The notes under the pieces were generated by a model. That model saw only the letters and a program-made list of their open reading frames with translations, ran no database searches and had not been told where the DNA came from. The translations under genes were made by a program, and so were the position numbers. A DNA stretch of 10,098 nt from Microscillaceae bacterium (GTDB taxonomy: Bacteria > Bacteroidota > Bacteroidia > Cytophagales > Microscillaceae): contig DMXI01000267.1 in the NCBI GenBank assembly GCA_003483885.1, positions 1 through 10,098 on the forward strand, read 5' to 3'. The first letter of the stretch is position 1. Each line of letters begins with the position of its first letter. Below are positions 1-6,841 of this stretch, in pieces.

Positions 1-574
1 GGTCAATGGCAATAGACCAAATTGACATGTTAGCCATTTGATCGCCCAAAGGTTGCCAACTTTGCCCCGCATTGACTGATTTCCAAATACCTCCGCCAGG
101 TGAGCCTGCGTAGATAATATTTTGCTGGGTAGGTTCTACCGCAATGGAAACAATTCTACCCAAACCTGGAGACCAACTGCGAGTTCGGGTCCAGTTGAAA
201 GGCCCAAGTTCTCTCCAACCACTGCTTCGCTGTCTTGTGCGGAGTGACGCAGGGTTTTTGGCCCAAGCTTTCTGAAATTTCTGGCATTCGTCGAGTACTT
301 GCACATTGCTAATCACTCGACCATCGGTACCTGCATTACGTTTTGCCCAATAGAGCTTCCGCATGTACAACTTATAGCCACTACCGCGGCCTTTGTCACG
401 ATTCTGGAAATAGCGTTTTCCAACGCGTTTCAATTGGTTGACTTTGACGTGATCGTCTTGCATGAGCTCAAATACCTTTTGAGCATGTACTTGATAATGT
501 AAAACTGTGCATAGTATGGTGATCAGGAAAACCCATCGCTTATGAGCAGACAATGTGTATTGTTGTTTAAACAT
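1..574 (-). CDS. Secreted BNR/VPS10-type beta-propeller protein, 5' part only
   Basis: Reading the minus strand from the ATG at 574 gives 191 codons with no stop before the left edge, so the C-terminal part is missing. Residues 1-31 form a signal peptide: a basic start, a hydrophobic stretch (VFLITILCTVL), and a likely cleavage after VHA-31 before Q32. Residues 32-120 are a basic linker rich in K and R. From about 121 (WRELGPFNW) the sequence matches the start of sortilin/BNR-type propellers of Bacteroidota: GRIVSIAVEP, IIYAGSPGGGIWKS, then an Asp-box-like S-x-N-x-G-x-x-W at 166-173. In the family these repeats build a secreted or surface beta-propeller. Such Bacteroidota proteins are often large and end in a type IX secretion signal, but that end is not visible here. 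Substrate and role are unknown. The family call is fairly sure; a specific function is not. The gene is transcribed away from dinF. Confidence 0.8.
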   Translation of the reverse strand, partial: MFKQQYTLSAHKRWVFLITILCTVLHYQVHAQKVFELMQDDHVKVNQLKRVGKRYFQNRDKGRGSGYKLYMRKLYWAKRNAGTDGRVISNVQVLDECQKFQKAWAKNPASLRTRQRSSGWRELGPFNWTRTRSWSPGLGRIVSIAVEPTQQNIIYAGSPGGGIWKSVNAGQSWQPLGDQMANMSIWSIAID

Positions 575-950
575 GACTTGGTTAAGTTAGTGTATAAAAT
601 AGATATATTAATTGCTAAACAATAATTACCTGATCTCATGTTTATGCCTGATTCTTCAAAGAACTTTGGGTGTAACCCAGATGCGAAAGTATTGTCTTCT
701 TAAGCCAAATAAAATATTTCATTATGATTAATTGGTTAAATAAGTGGGTATTATTGGGTAATTTGTTCAATATATTACCACTTTTCAGCGTATCATTACA
801 TCATTAGTTAGGCAACATTATTTATCTATAGCTTGAAAATTATTTGGTTAAAATGTTGTGTAGTTGGTCAGGCTTTTCAAATTTTGAACCTTTAAAAGCC
901 AATCCTGAGAAGTATCACACTTTTGAAGGAACCACTAACTTTCCGTTACT
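575..950. other. Divergent intergenic region (376 bp), no gene seen
   Basis: AT-rich DNA between the secreted propeller gene (minus) and the MATE gene (plus), so promoters for both should lie here. I found no exact match to the Bacteroidota -7 element TAnnTTTG on either strand. A weak hairpin (GGTAAT at 757-762, ATTACC at 774-779) and a 19-codon ORF from 644 that resembles nothing are the only structures seen, and neither is convincing. Confidence 0.6.
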
Positions 951-2282
951 TTGAATAAAAAAATACTCCGTCTGGCCATCCCCAATATCATTAGCAATGT
1001 TTCAGTACCATTGCTTAGTATGGTAGACCTGATGCTTATGGGGCATTTAGAATCTGAAGCTTACATTGGGGCGGTAGCTTTGGGTGGTATGATCTTCAAT
1101 TTTATTTTTTGGGGGCTTGGTTTTCTACGTATGGGCACGACAGGCTTTACCGCACAGGCTTTAGGCAACCGCAGGTTAGACGAAGCTCTCTTGGTACTTG
1201 TGCGCGCTGCTGGAGTAGCTTTGTTAGCCGCGCTGATAGTCATTGTACTACAAGTGCCCATTGGCTGGTTAAGCTTTCAGTTGATTCAAGGGAGCGCCGA
1301 AGTAGAACAAATCGCTCTCTCCTATTTTTATATCCGTATATATGCTGCCCCGGCAGCGTTGGGGCTATATGCTCTCAATGGCTGGTTCTTGGGTATGCAA
1401 AACGCCAAAGCTCCTATGCTGATTAGTATATTGGTGAATATTGCCAATATTGGGCTCAACTATTGGTTGGTGGTAAAGCTGGGATTCAAGGCTGAAGGAG
1501 TGGCTCTAGGTACAGTCATTGCCCAATACCTGGGCTTGCTTACGGGGGTGATTATCTTTATCACCCGTTATCGCAAATTGTTTAAGTACTTTTCTCTCGA
1601 AAAAGCCCTCCAAAAATCTGATTTATGGCTATTCTTTCGAGTCAACAATGATATCTTTATTCGCACACTGGCGCTTATTACCACCTTTTCGTTTTTTTAT
1701 GCCGAATCAGCTAAGTTTGGCAACCAAATGTTAGCGGCCAATTCTTTGTTGATGCAGTTTTTATCTTTGATGGCTTACGGGGTAGATGGTTTTGCTTTTG
1801 CCGCGGAGTCTTTAGTGGGCAAGGCCGTAGGGGCTCGTGATGCTTCGTTGCTTAGGCAAACTATCCGCTATATTTTTCGCTGGGGTATTGGATTGGCTGG
1901 TTTGTTTTCACTGATTTATGCCGTTGCGGGCAAAGCCATTTTACAATTACTTACCAACCAACAGCTAGTTATCGAGACTGCTATGGGGTACATTGGCTGG
2001 GTAATATTGGCTCCGTTGGTCAATGCATTTTGTTTTATATGGGATGGAGTGTATATTGGGGCCACTGCTTCCAAGGCCATGCGCGAAACTACCTTGGTGG
2101 CTACCTTTGAGGTTTTTTTGCCTACTTATTATATTACACTGGCCTGGGGGCAAAACCATAGCTTATGGTTGGCTTTTACGCTTTTTATGATGATGCGTGG
2201 TATAGGACTGGCCCAAGAGGCTCGTTACTATATCAGCGTACCAGATACAAAATCCCAAAACGCTTCATACAGAGAGGGTTAA
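951..2282 (+). CDS. dinF: DinF-family MATE multidrug/cation antiporter
   Basis: 443 residues, the usual length for a MATE transporter, mostly hydrophobic with about twelve predicted membrane segments in the inner membrane. Family signatures of the DinF branch are clear: IPNIISNVSVPLLSMVDLM near residues 10-28 with D26 in the first helix, LRMGTTGFTAQALG at 59-72, NNDIFIRT at 232-239 opening the second half, and AYGVDGFAFAAES at 275-287. DinF-type MATE proteins export organic cations or toxic compounds in exchange for H+ or Na+; the substrate here is unknown. The start is TTG: an in-frame TAA at 936-938 leaves only CTT, TCC, GTT, ACT and TTG as candidates, and the protein begins just where the family does. 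A purine stretch (gaagga, 925-930) lies rather far upstream. It is not next to lexA, unlike E. coli dinF. The next gene follows after 116 bp on the same strand. Confidence 0.93.
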   Translation: MNKKILRLAIPNIISNVSVPLLSMVDLMLMGHLESEAYIGAVALGGMIFNFIFWGLGFLRMGTTGFTAQALGNRRLDEALLVLVRAAGVALLAALIVIVLQVPIGWLSFQLIQGSAEVEQIALSYFYIRIYAAPAALGLYALNGWFLGMQNAKAPMLISILVNIANIGLNYWLVVKLGFKAEGVALGTVIAQYLGLLTGVIIFITRYRKLFKYFSLEKALQKSDLWLFFRVNNDIFIRTLALITTFSFFYAESAKFGNQMLAANSLLMQFLSLMAYGVDGFAFAAESLVGKAVGARDASLLRQTIRYIFRWGIGLAGLFSLIYAVAGKAILQLLTNQQLVIETAMGYIGWVILAPLVNAFCFIWDGVYIGATASKAMRETTLVATFEVFLPTYYITLAWGQNHSLWLAFTLFMMMRGIGLAQEARYYISVPDTKSQNASYREG

Positions 2283-2398
2283 CAATTCGGATTTAAAACA
2301 AAACTTACATACTTTATATACCGTTAGATTTTTAGTAGCATGTGTTGCACATATCAACTATTTTTGAAAAACAAAATTACATACAAACCTGCTACTTG

Positions 2399-3334
2399 AT
2401 GACACAAGTCTTAGTAATCAATAAAATTAAACAACGCCTGAAAGTATCTTCGAAAGACTTATTATTCATTGCTATCATATTGGGGCTTGTAATCGCTTTG
2501 CTTTACAAAATCACCCAAACTGGATTTATGAAGCAAGAAACACGTCTGCTTGAGCAAAAAAATCAGGTATTGGATACGTATTTGTCTAAACTAGATAAAG
2601 AAATTAAAGACCGCCAATATCAAATTGCCAACCTGGATAGTACCAATCAAGAACAAAAGGAAGATTTAATCAACCAACTCAATTTTTTGAAACAAAAGCG
2701 TAAGGAAATCCTCAAGCTGCGTAAAGAAAAGGAAGTTAACTATCAGAAAATACTGGCACTTACATCTGCTATTGACCGACAACAAGCCAATACTCAAAAA
2801 ACCAGAAGCTTACAGAGAAAAATAAGAACGTTGAATGATTCTATACGTGCCATGCTTGGCCAGGATGGAGATGTAGAAATTCCAGGATGGCAGTATAAAT
2901 TTGAAAATTTACAAAGTAGTTACCAGGAATTGATGAGCGAAAATCGCCAGCTTAAGACACGACTTTCTACCTTGAGCGGGAAGGTATTCGCCACCAATAT
3001 TCATAGCCAACCTGGTGAAATGCTCCGCGGAAAGTTTGATCCTTCTACCCGGGCACGCCGTACTTCACTTATCAAGCTAAAATTCAAACTAACCCGGGTC
3101 TTACAAACTCAAGAGAAACTCATCATCAAGCTATTTGACCAAAATCAACAAGAATTTGCCCTTAAGGGGAATTATTTGAGTGAACTAAGAAAGCAGGCTA
3201 CCAACTATAAAACCATTTATCTTGAGCCTGCCAATACCAAACGCTTTCGTCGGGGAAAAAATACAGTCAAACTATTTCTGGCCCAAAACGGTCAATCCAA
3301 ACCCATCGGGGTACACTCATTGTACTTACGCTAA
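2399..3334 (+). CDS. Membrane-anchored coiled-coil protein, unknown function
   Basis: 311 residues from ATG 2399. An upstream in-frame GTG at 2342 would add 19 residues (MLHISTIFEK...), but the ATG form gives a normal topology: a short basic cytoplasmic start (KIKQRLK), one transmembrane helix at about 21-36 (LLFIAIILGLVIALLY), then a long soluble part. Residues 44-140 and roughly 175-205 are rich in K, E, Q and L with heptad-like spacing, predicting coiled coil. Residues 212-311 form a separate basic domain with alternating hydrophobic residues (SLIKLKFKLTRVL, KTIYLEPAN, NTVKLFLAQNG), which suggests a small beta-rich domain. I do not recognise the family. The arrangement (inner-membrane anchor, periplasmic coiled coil, beta domain) is compatible with an envelope scaffold or spacer, but that is a guess. 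It lies downstream of dinF on the same strand, converges on the MFS gene, and ends 2 bp before the MITE-like insertion. Confidence 0.75.
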   Translation: MTQVLVINKIKQRLKVSSKDLLFIAIILGLVIALLYKITQTGFMKQETRLLEQKNQVLDTYLSKLDKEIKDRQYQIANLDSTNQEQKEDLINQLNFLKQKRKEILKLRKEKEVNYQKILALTSAIDRQQANTQKTRSLQRKIRTLNDSIRAMLGQDGDVEIPGWQYKFENLQSSYQELMSENRQLKTRLSTLSGKVFATNIHSQPGEMLRGKFDPSTRARRTSLIKLKFKLTRVLQTQEKLIIKLFDQNQQEFALKGNYLSELRKQATNYKTIYLEPANTKRFRRGKNTVKLFLAQNGQSKPIGVHSLYLR

Positions 3335-3336
3335 TA

Positions 3337-3346
3337 GGCTATAGGT
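3337..3346 (+). repeat. Left 10-bp direct repeat (target-site duplication)
   Basis: GGCTATAGGT, identical to 3528-3537 and directly abutting the left inverted repeat of the MITE-like element. Confidence 0.7.
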
Positions 3347-3527
3347 CAATGTCATTAAGTTAAGAGTTGTTCTTAAAAAATGAATGTCGAATAGCGATCA
3401 ACTTTGCAAATCCTGATGTATCGGGGGAACTTCGAATAATGAAGGAAACAAGCGCCGCCAGCCTCCTTCTTACATCGTTGATCAGCGTTCGTTAATCGAT
3501 ATTATTTTGCTTAACTAAACGACATTG

Positions 3528-3537
3528 GGCTATAGGT
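3528..3537 (+). repeat. Right 10-bp direct repeat (target-site duplication)
   Basis: GGCTATAGGT, identical to 3337-3346. It overlaps the last codon (CTA) and stop codon (TAG) of the minus-strand MFS gene, so the duplication preserved that gene's 3' end. Confidence 0.7.
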
Positions 3538-4657
3538 AACCTCCTGCCTGTAATGCTTCCACTACGCTGCTTGCCAATTGTATTCCACTAAAAAATAGCC
3601 CCACTCCAAGTACTTTTTGTCTACTGGTAAGGTTTACAAAGGCAATGGGCAAAAATGTAACAGACATAATCGCAAAAAAGATGGGGTACAATACAAAACC
3701 CACCAACGCTAGATTGCCTGCAGTAGTCAATATAATCAACAATGTGGTCATAAAACCGATCCCCCCTACCCAAGCTGCTTTTACTACCGAAAAACGCTGC
3801 GCCCATAAGCTTAAGGGATAACTCAAGAGGGCCGAAAAGGCAATAAGGGCCGAGGTAAAATAAGAACCTTTGAATCCATCAGCGCTTAGAAAAGGTAATT
3901 TCTTTTCGGTCATTTGTGGAAACAACTCAAAGAAAAACATGGTGGCCAATCCCATAAATAACCCTACTACAATGACTACTTCAAAACGTGATTTTTTAAG
4001 TGTGGTCTTGCCATTTTCTTGGGCTTCAGAATCCTCTGAAACTGGTTTAAAGCTACGTAGTGTGCGCTGCAACCATATACCAGAACCAAACACCAATACT
4101 CCTCCTACAGCAAAGGTAACCGGGGCTCCAAAAATAGAGATGAGGTCTATGATAGAAGGCTCGAGAGAAGCCGCTACGTCAGTAGTCACGGCAAATATGG
4201 CCATTACTTGAGGAAGTTTATAGGTGGGTACAAACATCTCAAGGGTAGAAATAGCTGGACTGTGAAAAACATTCATAAACACCAGCCACAATACAATCAT
4301 AAGTGGAAACAAAAGACGAACTAAGCCAGTGGGGTTAGTCCAGATAGTAACGGCCACTACCATAAAAATCATAGACACAAAGTTGATCCCAACCGTGACT
4401 ACTGGCAAATGTCCGTGTCCTTTGCGACGAGCTCGGTCGGCAAACCAACCCGCAATGGGTGGTGTGGCAAATAAAATAAGGCCTTGAACCAACGCCAACT
4501 GAAACTTGAAGTTATCGAAACGAAATTGTTTCAATAACTCTGGCTGATACTTGTGATAGGCAATCCAGCTAATGACAATGGCCAGGTCGAGGGCAACCAA
4601 ACTCCACACTTGTCGCCACTGCACATTTTGGTTGTGCAAAACAGTGGTATTACTCAT
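3530..4657 (-). CDS. Major facilitator superfamily (MFS) transporter
   Basis: 375 residues, with about ten to twelve hydrophobic segments in two halves split by a charged cytoplasmic loop at about 203-224 (KPVSEDSEAQENGKTTLKK). The MFS motif A is present between helices 2 and 3 as GWFADRARRKG (70-80), matching G-x-x-x-D-R-x-x-R-R, with D74 and R78. The C-terminal half contains GSYFTSALIAF and LGVGLFFSGIQLASS, similar to the end of sugar/H+ symporter-like MFS proteins, but the substrate cannot be read from the sequence. It is slightly short for the superfamily (usually 400 or more), mainly through short loops. The start ATG at 4657 is followed by a hydrophilic lead of about 18 residues before helix 1. 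It converges with the coiled-coil gene; its stop lies in the right direct repeat of the MITE-like element. It is probably transcribed alone from the 4658-5279 region. Confidence 0.85.
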   Translation of the reverse strand: MSNTTVLHNQNVQWRQVWSLVALDLAIVISWIAYHKYQPELLKQFRFDNFKFQLALVQGLILFATPPIAGWFADRARRKGHGHLPVVTVGINFVSMIFMVVAVTIWTNPTGLVRLLFPLMIVLWLVFMNVFHSPAISTLEMFVPTYKLPQVMAIFAVTTDVAASLEPSIIDLISIFGAPVTFAVGGVLVFGSGIWLQRTLRSFKPVSEDSEAQENGKTTLKKSRFEVVIVVGLFMGLATMFFFELFPQMTEKKLPFLSADGFKGSYFTSALIAFSALLSYPLSLWAQRFSVVKAAWVGGIGFMTTLLIILTTAGNLALVGFVLYPIFFAIMSVTFLPIAFVNLTSRQKVLGVGLFFSGIQLASSVVEALQAGGYL

Positions 4658-4727
4658 AAAATGTATATTCTAAATGAATGATTTGGATTCAATTTGGAGC
4701 ATGTCTTAAACATACTCTTTTTTTATA

Positions 4728-4746
4728 AAAAGTCGTCTCGACTTTT
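4728..4746. promoter_or_regulatory. Perfect 8-bp hairpin/operator-like palindrome
   Basis: AAAAGTCG, loop TCT, CGACTTTT. It lies about 71 bp upstream of the MFS start codon. It could be a regulator binding site or a weak bidirectional terminator; the stem has only three G-C pairs, so termination would be poor. No gene visibly ends here. Confidence 0.3.
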
Positions 4747-5043
4747 AGGTGCTATTAATCTTGGTGGAGTTTTCGCGCAAAATAGATCTAATATAATGCC
4801 TGAGTTGAAAGACAATGTATGTACGAAAAAATAATTTGGGTGGATTTTCGGAGGGATGTAAAATATTGGACCAGTATTAAAAACTCATGCTTCATTTTCA
4901 ACTGTATCTCATGATCAAGGCCTTCTTATGGAGACAAAGTTTTGGTCGAAAGAAGTGCTTTTCTGGAGTGATAACTTATTGCCAAGCTTCAAAAACAAAT
5001 GCTAGAGGCGAGTGTTTGTTTTACATTTTATCGCTTTAATACC

Positions 5044-5100
5044 CTAAAACTTCAACGTAAAGCCAATGGTCTGGCCTTCCCATAAAAATGAGGATGGTTT
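5044..5100 (-). pseudogene. Possible remnant: C-terminal tail of an outer-membrane protein
   Basis: The minus strand reads KPSSFLWEGQTIGFTLKF followed by TAG, preceded in frame by TAA at 5103-5101. The ending, with alternating hydrophobics and a terminal F, resembles the last strand of an outer-membrane beta-barrel. Only 18 codons are open and no upstream frame continues it, so this is either a relic of a deleted gene or chance. Confidence 0.2.
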
Positions 5101-5114
5101 TTAAGACTTTTTTA

Positions 5115-5122
5115 TAGTTTTG
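5115..5122 (+). promoter_or_regulatory. Candidate Bacteroidota -7 promoter element for the corrin operon
   Basis: TAGTTTTG matches the Bacteroidota -7 consensus TAnnTTTG exactly, 158 bp upstream of the first corrin gene. No good -33 TTTG partner sits about 20 bp upstream (only TGGTTT), so the call is tentative. TAGGTTTA at 5264-5271 is a one-mismatch alternative that would give an almost leaderless transcript. Confidence 0.25.
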
Positions 5123-5279
5123 CAACGCATAAGCATGGAGGGCTCATCTTTTTTTCAAATCAAGCTTGCCCTTCTTATGCCATCTTTTCCTAATATTTAC
5201 AAAAATTAGTGCAAGGTTTTAAATTGAAAGTAAAGCTTGAGAGTATTGTGCAAAATACAATGATAGGTTTAAAATAATT

Positions 5280-6830
5280 ATGAAGGAACATATTTCCATA
5301 TTAGGATTGGGTTGGTTGGGTTTACCACTTGCGTTGAAACTTCAAAAAAACGGTTATTCAATTAATGGAAGTACGACTGCATTAGATAAATTGAAATCAC
5401 TGTCTAAGTATTCGTTTCTTACTGATAGAATAAAAATTGAATCTGATAAGATTATTGGAGATTGGGAGTCTTTTATATACGAAACATCAACGCTTATTAT
5501 CAATTTTCCCCCAAAGCGGATTGATAACATAGAAACAATACATCCGCTTCAAATCGAACAAATTATAAAACATACACCAAAATCAACCAAGGTTATTTTT
5601 GTAAGTTCGACATCAGTATACCAGAATAATAATAAGCTCATCAATGAAGCTGAAGATTGTGTTCCAGAAAAAGCATCTGGTAGAGCGTTGCTAAAAGCAG
5701 AACAACTATTACAACAGCATTTTGGCAGCAACGTGACTATTTTACGTTTGGCAGGATTAATCGGGCCCCAACGTCATCCTGGAAGATTTTTAACGAATAA
5801 AAAACAATTAAAAAATCCCAACGTACCTGTAAACCTGATTCATCAAAAAGATGCTATAGGCTTAATAGAAGCTATTTTAGAACAAAATTGTTTTGGTGAA
5901 ATTATTAATGGTTGTGCAGATATGCACCCAGAACGAAAAACTTACTATGAGAATGCGGCCATCAAATTAAATTTGCCAGCACCTACTTTTCAGACAACAA
6001 CAGCCACAACGAAAGAGAAGTTTAAGATTGTTGACAATTCAAAATCGAAGTCACTCCTTAATTTCACCTATCAATTTTCAAATCCAGAATGGATTTTCAC
6101 CAAAGAACATTTACCCGAAATCAAGATTATTGGAGCTGGACCTGGTAGTAAAAATTTACTCACCTTGAAAGCTTTTGAAGCGATTCAAAATGCTGAAATT
6201 ATTTTACATGATAATTTAGTCTCTGATGAAATATTAGACATCAATACCCAAGCCGAACGTATTTATGTGGGAAGAAAATTTGGCGATAAAAATGATCAGG
6301 AAACCCGGCAAAACAACATCAATACATTGATGAAAAACCATTGCGAGCAGGGAGATAAAGTAGTTAGGTTAAAATCTGGGGATCCTTATGTGTATGGTAG
6401 AGCCGCTGAGGAAGTTCGTTTTTTAAAGAAGCACAAGCTACCTTTTACCGTTGTTCCAGGGATTTCAGCCGCCTTGGCCGCCGCTAATATTTGTAATATT
6501 CCCATTACAGAACGCAACCACTCTAATGCCATGTTGATATGTACGGCACATACCGCTGATTACTCGTTTGAACAGCTCAATGGAATAGCTCATATGCTCA
6601 AAGCTGGCAATACGATTTCTATTTACATGGGATTGAAAAGCTTGCATAGAATTGTCCCAAAATTATTAGAAGTCTGTCAAGATGATACTATTCCGGTGAA
6701 TGCAATCTCAAGTGTTTCAAGAAAACAGCAAGCAATGGTTACCGGGAACTTGGGAAACATAGAAGAAAAAATCACGGAAGCTAATTTACAAATGCCAGTA
6801 GTTTTTATTATTGGCGCAACTCCTATTTAA
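5280..6830 (+). CDS. cobA: YeeZ-like SDR domain fused to uroporphyrinogen-III C-methyltransferase
   Basis: 516 residues in two domains. Residues 281-516 are a complete CobA/SUMT, which uses S-adenosylmethionine to methylate uroporphyrinogen III at C2 and C7, giving precorrin-2. Motifs seen: IIGAGPGSKNLLTLKA (283-298), NLVSDEIL, RLKSGDPYVYGRAAEE (363-378), VVPGISAALAA (391-401), ERNHSNAM and YMGLKSLH. Residues 1-280 are an atypical extended SDR resembling E. coli YeeZ: dinucleotide-binding GLGWLG at 9-14, VSSTSVY at 108-114, LRLAGLIGPQRHPGRF at 155-170, VNLIHQKDAIG. The usual SDR YxxxK reads RALLK (R135, K139), so the catalytic tyrosine is absent. This is not the CysG/Met8 precorrin-2 dehydrogenase domain normally fused to CobA. 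First gene of the operon; cbiX follows after 11 bp. Codon use is AT-rich. The CobA call is firm; the role of the SDR domain is unknown. Confidence 0.93.
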   Translation: MKEHISILGLGWLGLPLALKLQKNGYSINGSTTALDKLKSLSKYSFLTDRIKIESDKIIGDWESFIYETSTLIINFPPKRIDNIETIHPLQIEQIIKHTPKSTKVIFVSSTSVYQNNNKLINEAEDCVPEKASGRALLKAEQLLQQHFGSNVTILRLAGLIGPQRHPGRFLTNKKQLKNPNVPVNLIHQKDAIGLIEAILEQNCFGEIINGCADMHPERKTYYENAAIKLNLPAPTFQTTTATTKEKFKIVDNSKSKSLLNFTYQFSNPEWIFTKEHLPEIKIIGAGPGSKNLLTLKAFEAIQNAEIILHDNLVSDEILDINTQAERIYVGRKFGDKNDQETRQNNINTLMKNHCEQGDKVVRLKSGDPYVYGRAAEEVRFLKKHKLPFTVVPGISAALAAANICNIPITERNHSNAMLICTAHTADYSFEQLNGIAHMLKAGNTISIYMGLKSLHRIVPKLLEVCQDDTIPVNAISSVSRKQQAMVTGNLGNIEEKITEANLQMPVVFIIGATPI

Positions 6831-6841
6831 TCTAATCATAA

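Larger units (their letters stand above)
3337..3537. mobile_element. MITE-like insertion with terminal inverted repeats and 10-bp direct repeats
   Basis: A 181-bp non-coding core (3347-3527) is bounded by inverted repeats CAATGTCATTAAGTTAAG (3347-3364) and the complement of CAATGTCGTTTAGTTAAG (3510-3527), 16 of 18 identical. Immediately outside, GGCTATAGGT occurs as a direct repeat at 3337-3346 and 3528-3537, as expected for a target-site duplication. Partial pairing continues inward (GATCAAC 3396-3402 with GTTGATC 3477-3483), so the transcript could fold into a long hairpin. No transposase is encoded. Removing the core plus one direct repeat leaves the two convergent stop codons only about 4 bp apart, so the element landed between them without harming either gene. 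The right-hand repeat contains the MFS stop codon. The transposase family that moves it is not identified; 10-bp duplications are compatible with IS4-like enzymes among others. Confidence 0.75.
4658..5279. other. 622-bp intergenic region, divergent leaders, no convincing gene
   Basis: AT-rich region between the MFS gene (minus) and the corrin operon (plus). It should hold both promoters. I looked for a cobalamin riboswitch (the B12 box and its paired core) upstream of 5280 and saw none. The region contains a hairpin at 4728-4746, a possible -7 element at 5115-5122, and a short minus-strand peptide at 5044-5100 that looks like an outer-membrane protein C-terminus. A 25-codon plus-strand ORF from 4928 (METKFWSKEV...) resembles nothing I know. 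The length and scraps suggest a decayed gene. Confidence 0.5.

Noticed and set aside
299..502. Plus-strand 67-codon ORF
   Set aside because: It lies wholly inside the minus-strand secreted propeller gene, which has a signal peptide and a clear family match; the plus frame resembles nothing.
1109..1426. Plus-strand 105-codon ORF overlapping dinF
   Set aside because: Out-of-frame shadow of a well-recognised MATE gene; rich in Arg, Ser and Cys with no family match.
2342..2398. GTG start extending the coiled-coil protein by 19 residues
   Set aside because: The extension is uncharged and Cys-containing, precedes a good ATG at 2399, and overlaps a small ATGTG-TTG-CACAT palindrome that looks like leader DNA.
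3339..3535. 26-bp inverted repeats including CTATAG as the element ends
   Set aside because: CTATAG is its own palindrome and belongs to the 10-bp direct repeat; taking it as duplicated target explains the two mismatches next to it and leaves clean 18-bp ends.
3870..4211. Plus-strand 113-codon ORF
   Set aside because: Antisense shadow of the MFS transporter gene; low-complexity N/T/S-rich translation.
5130..5279. Cobalamin riboswitch before the corrin operon
   Set aside because: Expected from context, but I could not find the B12 box or the paired core by eye.
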